5,556 bases of DNA from an uncultured Planctomycetaceae bacterium (GTDB lineage Bacteria > Planctomycetota > Planctomycetia > Pirellulales > UBA1268). The stretch spans positions 1 to 5,556 of the forward strand of contig CALAZQ010000410.1 in NCBI GenBank assembly GCA_937926325.1, written 5' to 3'. Positions within the stretch are counted from its first letter, which is position 1. Every line of letters starts with the position of its first letter. Below the pieces are notes generated by a model. That model did no database searches and was not told the DNA's origin. It saw only the letters and a program-made list of their open reading frames with translations. The translations under genes were made by a program, and so were the position numbers. Shown one piece after another: positions 1-5,359 of the stretch.

Positions 1-1
1 G

Positions 2-1396
2 ATGCGCTGTCTTTCACTCGTTCTTGCCATGGCCTTGCTCGCTGGTCCACTGCTGGCCGCCGATGCCGAGAAGCCGATCAACTTTGAGGAGCACATTGCG
101 GGCATCCTCAAGCAGCACTGTCTGCAGTGCCATGGCGAAGGCAAGCAGGAGTCAGGCCTCAACTTTGCCAGCTACGCCGGGCTCATGAAGGGCGGCAGCG
201 GCGGCGAGGTGGTCGTGGCCGGCCGCTCCAGTGCCAGCCGGCTGGTCGAGGTGATCACCGCCGAGGAGGAGGGCGAGCGGATGCCCCCCGACAACGATCC
301 AGTGCCGCCGGAGCAGGTGGCAATGATCAAAAAGTGGATTGATACCGGTCTGCGGGAGAATGCCGGCAGTAGCGTTGCCGCGATGCGAACGCTTGGCTTC
401 ACGCCAACGGCGGCGGCCAGCCACGATGGCCCCGCCCCGATGCCGGCAGACCTGCCGGCGGTCGAACGGCCGCAGTTGCGGCGACCGTTCCCAGTGCTGG
501 CGCTGGCTGCGAGCCCACGGGCCGACCTCACGGCGGTTGCCTCGTACGAACTCGTCGATCTGATGGCAACGCCCGAGCAGTCGCTGGGGGCGATTGGCTT
601 TCCAGAGGGTGAACCTCATGTGCTACGGTTCAGCCCGTCTGGCGGCCGGCTGCTGGTGGCCGGGGGTCGGCCAGTCCAGACGGGCGTGGCAGCCATTTTT
701 GATGTTGTGACAGGCAACCGCTTGGCAACTGTCGGCGACGAACCCGATGCCGTAATTGCCGCTGACATTTCACCGGATGAACGGCGGGTGGCTCTCGGTG
801 GCTCAGGCCGGGTGGTGAAGGTCTTCTCAACCGAAGATGGTTCGCTGCTGCACACCCTGACCAAACACACCGACTGGGTGACCGCGATCGCCTACAGCCC
901 CGACGGCAAGCTGCTGGTCACCGGCGACCGGATCGGCAACATCCATCTCTGGGATGCTGAAAGCGGCGGGGTGGTGCTGCCACTGGCCGAGCATAAGGGA
1001 TCAATCAGGGCTCTTTCGTGGCGGAGCGACAGCGGGGTGGTAGCCTCCTGCGGTGAAGACGGCTTGGTTGTCTGGTGGGATGTCAAAGACGGCTGGCCGG
1101 TGGCGAGCAAGCCGAACGCTCACCCGCCCAAGCGGCCCAAGGGAGTGTATGGCACCGTGCCAAACGGTGTTCTCGATGCGGCCTTTGGACCCGCTGGCGA
1201 GCTGGCGACCTGTGGTCGCGATGGCAAGATCAAGCTCTGGTCTGCCAAAGGGAAGGAAGAAAAGTCTTTTGCCATTCCCGACGATGCCCCTGCCGGCGTC
1301 ACGGTTGTTCCCACTCGCGTGGCCATCTCGTTCGACGGCAAGGCTGTTCTGGCCGGCGACTCGGCGGGCCGGCTGCACACCTGGCCGACCCGCTAG
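2..1396 (+). CDS. Secreted PSCyt1 cytochrome c domain fused to a WD40 beta-propeller
   Basis: Probable exported haem protein with a protein-interaction propeller; substrate unknown. Seen in the 464-residue product: a Sec-type signal peptide (residues 1-20, hydrophobic core from about L4, cleavage probably after A19/A20). A PSCyt1-like domain follows at about 27-118, with the haem motif CLQCH at 40-44, a candidate axial methionine M94 in RMPPDNDP, and the family's closing motif IKKWIDTG at 109-116. After a proline/alanine-rich linker (about 121-160), seven WD40-like blades run to the C-terminus. The clearest end at LWD (317-319), WWD (359-361), KLW (411-413) and HTW (459-461). Known: PSCyt1 proteins are expanded in Planctomycetes, often with DUF1549/DUF1553 or WD40 partners. 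The ATG at base 2 fits the signal peptide, but upstream sequence is missing, so neither its ribosome site nor an earlier start can be judged. No domain follows the last blade. Confidence 0.9.
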   Translation: MRCLSLVLAMALLAGPLLAADAEKPINFEEHIAGILKQHCLQCHGEGKQESGLNFASYAGLMKGGSGGEVVVAGRSSASRLVEVITAEEEGERMPPDNDPVPPEQVAMIKKWIDTGLRENAGSSVAAMRTLGFTPTAAASHDGPAPMPADLPAVERPQLRRPFPVLALAASPRADLTAVASYELVDLMATPEQSLGAIGFPEGEPHVLRFSPSGGRLLVAGGRPVQTGVAAIFDVVTGNRLATVGDEPDAVIAADISPDERRVALGGSGRVVKVFSTEDGSLLHTLTKHTDWVTAIAYSPDGKLLVTGDRIGNIHLWDAESGGVVLPLAEHKGSIRALSWRSDSGVVASCGEDGLVVWWDVKDGWPVASKPNAHPPKRPKGVYGTVPNGVLDAAFGPAGELATCGRDGKIKLWSAKGKEEKSFAIPDDAPAGVTVVPTRVAISFDGKAVLAGDSAGRLHTWPTR

Positions 1397-1521
1397 GTGC
1401 TGCTTGCCTTCTGGCTGCAAATCGCCCAAGAACGGCATGCCATCGCTGCGCAAATCTGTTATAAATTTTTGTTTCGTCATTTCGATTTTTCACATACTGC
1501 CAATTTTGCCTCCGAGGCCAC
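1397..1521 (+). promoter_or_regulatory. Intergenic promoter region upstream of the GntR regulator
   Basis: This 125-nt gap turns markedly AT-rich from about 1451. The best candidate promoter is ATGCCA at 1437-1442 (4 of 6 matches to TTGACA), a 17-nt spacer, and TATAAA at 1460-1465 (5 of 6 matches to TATAAT). It would start transcription near 1472 and leave a leader of about 50 nt. A weaker alternative is TTGTTT at 1469-1474 with CATACT at 1493-1498. A short GAGG at 1514-1517, four bases before the ATG, may be a weak ribosome site. No U-tailed hairpin terminator for the preceding cytochrome gene was found. Planctomycete promoter rules are poorly known, so the assignment by E. coli-like consensus is tentative. 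Confidence 0.45.
1433..1442 (+). promoter_or_regulatory. Candidate operator palindrome CGGCATGCCA, copy 1
   Basis: The core GGCATGCC (1434-1441) is a perfect 8-bp palindrome. It overlaps the candidate -35 hexamer of the GntR gene, where a repressor would block its own promoter. The identical 10-mer occurs once more in the window, on the minus strand at 5254-5263, upstream of the Gfo/Idh gene. The GG-Y-AT-R-CC form resembles the GGTATACC-type cores known for some FCD-family GntR regulators. Binding is inferred, not shown. Confidence 0.35.
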
Positions 1522-2220
1522 ATGATCCCGACCAAACCGCCACGTTTTGGAGGCAGTGATGCCTACGCAGAAATTCGCAACTTTCTGCTCGACGGTGACG
1601 TGCGGCCCGGTCAGCGGCTGTCACACCGGTTGCTGGCGAAGGAACTCAACCTCAGCCGCAGTCCGGTGCGAGAGGCACTGTTGCAACTGGAGGCCGAGGG
1701 GCTGATTGAGCACCGGCCGCAGTCCGGGGTCTACCTCCGGGAAATCTCTCCCCGGGACCTCCGCGAACTCTACGAGATCAGAGAGACAATGGAGCCCCAT
1801 GCCGCCGAGCAGGCCGCCCGTCTGGCGACGGTTGCCCAGCGGGAAAGGCTGGGACAGATCTGTGACGACGTTGCTGCAATCGCTGACCGCCAGGACCTGA
1901 CCGATTGGCTGGAGAATGCCGGACATCGCCGCCGGCTGTCGAGCCTCGATCGTGAGTTTCATGCGGTGATTCTCACCGCCGCGGGTAACCGTATCGCCCG
2001 CCAGTTTTTTGAGACTGCCCAGGTCCTGTCGCTGGTCTTCTCATGGAATCACATGCAGGTGGCGACCGACCGGCTGGCGAAGCGGGTGGCCCCGACCGCC
2101 GATCAGCATCGCCGCATTGAACAGGCCATTCGGCAGGGAAACCCGACGGCTGCCCGCAAGGCGATGAAGGCTCACATTGGCAGCATGGCTCGCCAGATCC
2201 TGTCGAGCCTCCCGTCCTGA
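1522..2220 (+). CDS. GntR-family transcriptional regulator, FadR subfamily (FCD domain)
   Basis: Cytoplasmic, probably dimeric DNA-binding regulator controlled by a small ligand, often a sugar acid or other carboxylate in this subfamily. The 232-residue length is normal. A GntR winged helix occupies about 13-75: the helix-turn-helix is around 37-62, with SRSPVREAL at 45-53 as the recognition-helix signature, and the wing is HRPQSGVYL at 64-72. The all-helical FCD domain spans about 80-222. It keeps a plausible metal/effector ligand set: D143 and H147 (D-x3-H), H196 and H218. An acidic effector bridging to the metal is therefore possible, but the ligand cannot be named. The ATG at 1522 places the winged helix near the N-terminus as usual; only a weak GAGG precedes it. 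The gene has its own promoter candidate and ends 19 nt from the stop of the convergent SUMF1 gene. A likely target is the nearby Gfo/Idh gene, through the shared palindrome. Confidence 0.93.
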   Translation: MIPTKPPRFGGSDAYAEIRNFLLDGDVRPGQRLSHRLLAKELNLSRSPVREALLQLEAEGLIEHRPQSGVYLREISPRDLRELYEIRETMEPHAAEQAARLATVAQRERLGQICDDVAAIADRQDLTDWLENAGHRRRLSSLDREFHAVILTAAGNRIARQFFETAQVLSLVFSWNHMQVATDRLAKRVAPTADQHRRIEQAIRQGNPTAARKAMKAHIGSMARQILSSLPS

Positions 2221-2239
2221 CTGCCGTTACGAACAGAGC

Positions 2240-3454
2240 CTAATCAAGAAGCCCCAGTTCTTTGGCTTGCTTGGGTAACTCTGGGTCGACGAGGCCTTGA
2301 GCACCTCGCCCCTGCGAGAGCCGGTCGGCAGTGTCGAACTCAATGCTCTCGATGTCGGCCTGCCACCAACGGAGGCGGGCATCTTTCTCCGCCGGCGGTT
2401 CGACCGGCCGTACCAGCCGCATGCCGACACCGAGGGCGGGCTCTTCGGTGTACCACCACGGGCTTTTGGGCAGGTTGGGATCAACGTCCTTCCAAGCCTC
2501 GTCCTCCGAGCCTCGACGGGCCGCCGAGCGGCACTGCGCCGCCTCATCGTAATAAGCACCACCCCGCACCACCCGCTGTTCAAGCTCGGTCGGCCAGTTG
2601 ATCGCCGAGGCCAGCGGCAGCGGCTGGGGCTTGTCGGCCAAAGCGGCATAGCCGTCGTCGGCCAACTGGTCGAGCACCCACTCGCTGACATTGCCGTGCA
2701 TGTCGTAAAGCCCCCAGGCATTCGGCTTCTTTTCACCGACGGGGTGGGTCGTGTCGTCGGCGTTATCGACGAACCAGGCATAGTCATCGAGCGACTCGGC
2801 ATCATCGTGCGAGAAGGGGGTGGTCGTGCCGGCCCGGCAGGCGTATTCCCATTCTGCCTCGGCTGGCAGCCGATAGAACCGGCCCGTCAGACCGCTGAGC
2901 CACTTGGTGTACTGCCGGGCGGCGTACTGCGTCATCGTCACCGCCGGCTGCCGGGGATCTTCCCCATTGATGAAGGTGGTGGTCGGGTCGTACAGCACCG
3001 ACGGTGCCGTGACGGCGTCGATGACGTTCTCGTCGGTCACCAGCCGCACCCCAGATATCTCGAGGGCCTTGAACAGGTCGAGCATCGAGAGAAAGGCCTT
3101 GTATTCGGCCCAGGTCAACTCGTGGGCAGCCATCCAAAAGGGCGGCAGCGTCACCTCGACCTGCGGCCCCTCGATCTCGTCACGGCCCACCTCATCGGCG
3201 GGGCTGCCGAGCCGGAACGTCCCGCCTGGGATCGGCACCATCCTGAAGCTGATGTCGGTCCCGGGAATCGCCTCGTCATAGGGCACCAGCCAACCGTCCT
3301 GCCACTGCACCGCCGGCGGCGTGGTTTCGGGTCGCTCGGCCGTCTTCACAAAGCCGGGGGATGCATCGTCGGCGACAGCCACAGCGGGCAACAGGGCGAC
3401 GGCAGCAATGAGTAGGAGGTGGCGAAAAGAACGAAGCGTCGAAGTGATGCGCAT
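2240..3454 (-). CDS. Secreted SUMF1/formylglycine-generating-enzyme-like domain protein
   Basis: Exported protein of 404 residues with an FGE-sulfatase (SUMF1, PF03781) fold. A Sec signal peptide covers 1-28 (RHLLLIAAVALLPAVAVA, cleavage probably after A28). The SUMF1 domain spans about 66-350: PIPGGTFRLGS at 74-84, RLPAEAEWEYACRAGT at 195-210, GLYDMHGNVSEW at 248-259, VVRGGAYYDE at 295-304, and GVGMRLVRP closing at 342-350. The tail of about 50 residues (RLRWWQADIES near 360-370, then VDPELP at 389-394) lies outside the domain. True FGE uses two cysteines after the RGG(S/A) motif. Here that stretch holds only C308, in QCRSAAR, which aligns better with the common CRSAxR motif of non-FGE relatives; the only other cysteine is C206. 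Sulfatase maturation is therefore doubtful, and no sulfatase gene is in view. I chose the ATG at 3452-3454 because it puts the signal peptide at the N-terminus; an ATG at 3538 would add 28 residues. No purine-rich ribosome site precedes it. Confidence 0.9.
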   Translation of the reverse strand: MRITSTLRSFRHLLLIAAVALLPAVAVADDASPGFVKTAERPETTPPAVQWQDGWLVPYDEAIPGTDISFRMVPIPGGTFRLGSPADEVGRDEIEGPQVEVTLPPFWMAAHELTWAEYKAFLSMLDLFKALEISGVRLVTDENVIDAVTAPSVLYDPTTTFINGEDPRQPAVTMTQYAARQYTKWLSGLTGRFYRLPAEAEWEYACRAGTTTPFSHDDAESLDDYAWFVDNADDTTHPVGEKKPNAWGLYDMHGNVSEWVLDQLADDGYAALADKPQPLPLASAINWPTELEQRVVRGGAYYDEAAQCRSAARRGSEDEAWKDVDPNLPKSPWWYTEEPALGVGMRLVRPVEPPAEKDARLRWWQADIESIEFDTADRLSQGRGAQGLVDPELPKQAKELGLLD

Positions 3455-3526
3455 GGTGCAGTCTGCGGGAGGGAGTGGGCGGGCGATCGTTGAATACCGC
3501 GGCCTCGGTTTGAAAATCCAAACAGT

Positions 3527-3671
3527 GGCACGGAGCACACGGAGGGAACAGCCGAACGGGGACCGCCTTCAATCGCGTGTCAATCGAATTATAGCATGGC
3601 CCCACAATAGCCCCCCCAGCGGGAGGCTCTCCAAAGCCGTGGTGTGCTCTCACCTTCGTGTTCTTCGTGCC
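3527..3671. repeat. Inverted pair of CACGGAG / CACGAAG 9-nt-period repeats
   Basis: The left arm (3527-3545) carries CACGGAG twice at a 9-nt period (3529-3535, 3538-3544). The right arm region carries CTTCGTG three times (3654-3660, 3663-3669, 3671-3677), the reverse complement of CACGAAG. Pairing 3527-3545 with 3653-3671 gives 19 positions: 16 Watson-Crick, two G-T (G-U in plus-strand RNA) and one C-T mismatch. The spacer is 107 nt. The arms are therefore variants of one unit in opposite orientation. The element resembles dispersed intergenic CACGAAG-type repeats that I recall from planctomycete and other genomes, whose translations give HEGTKNTK-like spurious peptides. Function is unknown. 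Confidence 0.75.
3588..3593 (-). promoter_or_regulatory. Candidate -10 element (TATAAT) for the SUMF1 gene
   Basis: On the minus strand this is a perfect TATAAT, about 134 nt upstream of the chosen SUMF1 start. The bases where a -35 would lie are a G-run, so no partner hexamer is visible. A minus-strand TTGACA exists at 3578-3583, but on the wrong side of the TATAAT to pair with it. It also sits inside the loop of the inverted repeat. Confidence 0.3.
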
Positions 3672-3722
3672 TTCGTGGTGAAATTCCGCAGTCAGCACAC
3701 GACCAGTGGGGCAACTGTCCGC

Positions 3723-5117
3723 TCAGTCGTGGTATTCAAACTTGTAGCGGCCCGGCATTGGCACCGGATAGCGGCCCTCCGCATCGGCCAGCAACGGCGC
3801 AGGCGAGCCGTCTTTGATCTCGCCGGCGGCGGCTGCAATGTCGACCGGCATCTCAAGCATCTCGTCATAGCTGACCATCCGGCCGGTATGGGCGGCGAAC
3901 CGGCCCATCGCCGTCACCAGGCTCGCTTTGGCCCCCCGCACCGCCTCGTTGTAGGGCTGATCAGAGAGGATCGCCGAAACGAGATGGTTCCACTCTTCCT
4001 GATACGGATTCGGCTCGGGCTGTTCGGCCGTCCAGAGGATGTTGTCCTGCTCCATCCGCTGGCTTTTGTAGATCGTGGCCCGCGAGGGAAAGTGCCCTCG
4101 GGCCGAGATCGTGAAGGCTCCCTTCGAGCCCTGACCAAACCCACCGAACTGCTGCTGGCAGTCCTTCATCGCCCGGCCGGCAAAGAAGAACTTCACGCCA
4201 TCGGCAAAGGTGAACTCGACGGCATAGGAATCAAAGTTCTGGTCGTCAATCTTGCCACGGAAGTGCCGGCCACCGGTGGCGATGGCCGTCACCGGCCAGT
4301 CGTCCTTCATCCAGCAGACCTCATCGATGTTGTGGATGTAGTAGTCGCTGAAGATTCCACCACTGGCCCAGAGGAAGTTGTGGAACCGCTTGACCTGCCA
4401 GAGGAGTTCGGTCGAGTCCTTGGGCACACCGGGGAAGAGATCGAGGTTGTGGACGGGATTGTGCTCTCGGTAGGCCCGGAACGCGATCAGTTCACCAGCC
4501 TCGCCTGCCTGCAACCGGTCGAAGAGTTCTCGTCGCCGTGGGCAGTGGCGGCACATCAGGCCGACGCCGACCTTGAGTTTCTTCTCGTCGGCTTTCGCCG
4601 CCAGATCGATGATCCTCCGGGCGCTCGCCCCATCGACTGCAACCGGCTTCTCCATGAAGACATGGAGGCCTTTCTTGATCGCATACTCAAAATGCGGCGC
4701 CCGGAACGCGGGCGGGGTGGCGAAGATCGCGATATCGCCGGGCCGAAGGGCGTCAATTGCCTCTTTGTAGGCTTCAAAGCCGATGAACATCCGCTCGTCA
4801 GGCACATCGACCCGGTCAGGATGCTTGGCCCCAAGGTTCCGCCTGACGATCTCGGCCCGCCCCTGCACGACGTCAGCAAGGGCCACGAGCTTCAGCGGCG
4901 CCTCAACGACTGCCAGGGCATTGGCCGCCGCACCACCCCCTCGGCCACCACAGCCGATCAGGGCAACCTGAATCGCATCGCCACCGGCTGCGTGGGCATT
5001 CGCCGCCGCTGTACCAGCCAACAAACTCGAGAGGGCCGGCATGGTCGCGGCAGTGGCCGAACCTGTTTTGAGAAAGCTGCGGCGAGTGCTGTTACTGATT
5101 GGTGGGTTGTGCGACAT
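3723..5117 (-). CDS. Tat-exported Gfo/Idh/MocA-family NAD(P)-dependent oxidoreductase
   Basis: Probable oxidoreductase acting on a sugar, polyol or sugar acid with a nicotinamide cofactor, carried folded across the membrane by the Tat system. The 464-residue product begins with a twin-arginine signal, TRRSFLK at 11-17, then a weakly hydrophobic Ala-rich stretch ending near AHA at 41-43. The Rossmann domain follows: VALIGCGGRG at 51-60 (G55-x-G57-x2-G60), then LVALADV around 77-83. The family motif EKP is at 156-158, with K157 the usual catalytic or substrate lysine. The C-terminal half has D258-x3-H262-x2-D265, matching the family's D-x-G-x-H-x2-D catalytic region, except that the usual Gly is Tyr260. 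Known: Tat-signal members are abundant in Planctomycetes, and folded export lets cofactor-loaded enzymes reach the periplasm. The start is supported by GGAGAG at 5125-5130, seven bases upstream. The GntR regulator nearby may control it. The substrate cannot be told from sequence. Confidence 0.95.
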   Translation of the reverse strand: MSHNPPISNSTRRSFLKTGSATAATMPALSSLLAGTAAANAHAAGGDAIQVALIGCGGRGGGAAANALAVVEAPLKLVALADVVQGRAEIVRRNLGAKHPDRVDVPDERMFIGFEAYKEAIDALRPGDIAIFATPPAFRAPHFEYAIKKGLHVFMEKPVAVDGASARRIIDLAAKADEKKLKVGVGLMCRHCPRRRELFDRLQAGEAGELIAFRAYREHNPVHNLDLFPGVPKDSTELLWQVKRFHNFLWASGGIFSDYYIHNIDEVCWMKDDWPVTAIATGGRHFRGKIDDQNFDSYAVEFTFADGVKFFFAGRAMKDCQQQFGGFGQGSKGAFTISARGHFPSRATIYKSQRMEQDNILWTAEQPEPNPYQEEWNHLVSAILSDQPYNEAVRGAKASLVTAMGRFAAHTGRMVSYDEMLEMPVDIAAAAGEIKDGSPAPLLADAEGRYPVPMPGRYKFEYHD

Positions 5118-5124
5118 GAAACCG

Positions 5125-5130
5125 CTCTCC
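5125..5130 (-). promoter_or_regulatory. Ribosome binding site of the Gfo/Idh gene (GGAGAG)
   Basis: On the minus strand GGAGAG ends seven nucleotides before the ATG at 5115-5117, a standard Shine-Dalgarno spacing. It is the clearest such site in the window and fixes this start; the SUMF1 gene, by contrast, has none. Confidence 0.7.
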
Positions 5131-5253
5131 GGACGTGGAATCGTTTACAGACGAAGGCCTGCGAGTCTGGCAATTCGTTCAAAGGTACCATCCTCGCGGC
5201 GAGGTCGGCGACAAAAGCTGCAAAAACCATAAAAGAATTCTTGTTCTTGCGGC

Positions 5254-5263
5254 TGGCATGCCG
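5254..5263 (-). promoter_or_regulatory. Candidate operator palindrome CGGCATGCCA, copy 2
   Basis: Read on the minus strand, this is the same 10-mer found at 1433-1442, in the same orientation relative to the downstream gene, here Gfo/Idh, whose start is 136 nt away. GGCATGCC occurs nowhere else in the window, and both copies are intergenic. Part of it could serve as a -35 for Gfo/Idh. Binding by the GntR protein is inference. Confidence 0.3.
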
Positions 5264-5318
5264 AGTGGGCCGCCGACTAGTGTTGATTAGAGGAATAATC
5301 GATAGTTGCGCCTGACAT

Positions 5319-5340
5319 CACCAGGTGTCCACCACATGTC
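5319..5340. repeat. Imperfect 11-bp tandem repeat at the start of the second PSCyt1 gene
   Basis: CACCAGGTGTC (5319-5329) is followed directly by CACCACATGTC (5330-5340), identical at 9 of 11 positions. The period is about one helical turn, so both units would face the same side of the DNA, as in paired regulator sites. It lies 20-41 nt before the chosen start and includes an alternative ATG at 5336. Confidence 0.4.
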
Positions 5341-5346
5341 GGCCTC

Positions 5347-5351
5347 GGGAG
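5347..5351 (+). promoter_or_regulatory. Ribosome binding site of the second PSCyt1 gene (GGGAG)
   Basis: GGGAG ends eight nucleotides before the ATG at 5360. This supports 5360 over the in-frame ATG at 5336, which is preceded only by a weak CAGGTG. Confidence 0.5.
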
Positions 5352-5359
5352 CACAACGC

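Larger units (their letters stand above)
3455..3722. other. Non-coding gap between the Gfo/Idh and SUMF1 genes
   Basis: This 268-nt stretch carries no credible gene. It holds an inverted repeat made of 7-mer units (3527-3545 and 3653-3671), a minus-strand TATAAT (3588-3593), two direct TCAATCG copies 11 bp apart (3569-3575 and 3580-3586), a run of seven C at 3611-3617, and a small hairpin GTTTG/CAAAC with a 6-nt loop (3508-3523). The gap argues against tight translational coupling of its two flanking genes, although both are read leftward. Confidence 0.7.
5118..5359. promoter_or_regulatory. Divergent regulatory region between Gfo/Idh and the second PSCyt1 gene
   Basis: About 240 nt separate two diverging starts, and the middle (about 5210-5250) is A/T-rich. 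From left to right it holds the Gfo/Idh ribosome site, a 13-bp dyad CCTCGCGGCGAGG (5192-5204), the palindrome copy at 5254-5263, ACTAGT (5276-5281), and an 11-bp tandem repeat (5319-5340). On the minus strand ATGCCA (5254-5259) and TTTTAT (5229-5234) could form a weak promoter with an over-long 19-nt spacer. No good plus-strand promoter was found. No coding potential beyond shadow frames is evident. Confidence 0.5.

Noticed and set aside
2249..2268. AAGCC/GGCTT hairpin near the convergent junction as a terminator
   Set aside because: It has only a 5-bp stem and a 10-nt loop, no U-tract on either side, and lies inside the SUMF1 coding sequence.
2297..3415. 372-residue open frame on the plus strand opposite the SUMF1 gene
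   Set aside because: It is antisense to a clear SUMF1-domain gene, and its Arg/Gly/His-rich composition is typical of a shadow frame.
3508..3523. GTTTG/CAAAC hairpin as a terminator or riboswitch element
   Set aside because: The stem is 5 bp with a 6-nt loop, has no U-tract, and matches no known leader fold.
3455..3538. Upstream ATG at 3538 as the SUMF1 gene start
   Set aside because: It would put 28 non-hydrophobic residues ahead of a good Sec signal peptide and would lie in the repeat arm; the ATG at 3452-3454 fits better.
3653..3677. CTTCGTG array as a CRISPR
   Set aside because: Units are 7 bases at an 8-9-nt period without spacers, and no cas genes are nearby.
3276..3698. 140-residue minus-strand frame with an HEGTKNTK-like peptide
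   Set aside because: The peptide is simply the translation of the CACGAAG repeat, and the remainder overlaps the SUMF1 gene out of frame.
3321..5315. 664-residue open frame on the plus strand opposite the Gfo/Idh gene
   Set aside because: It is an antisense shadow of a clearly recognised gene in GC-rich DNA; it runs through the non-coding gap and the repeat, and shows no recognisable domain.
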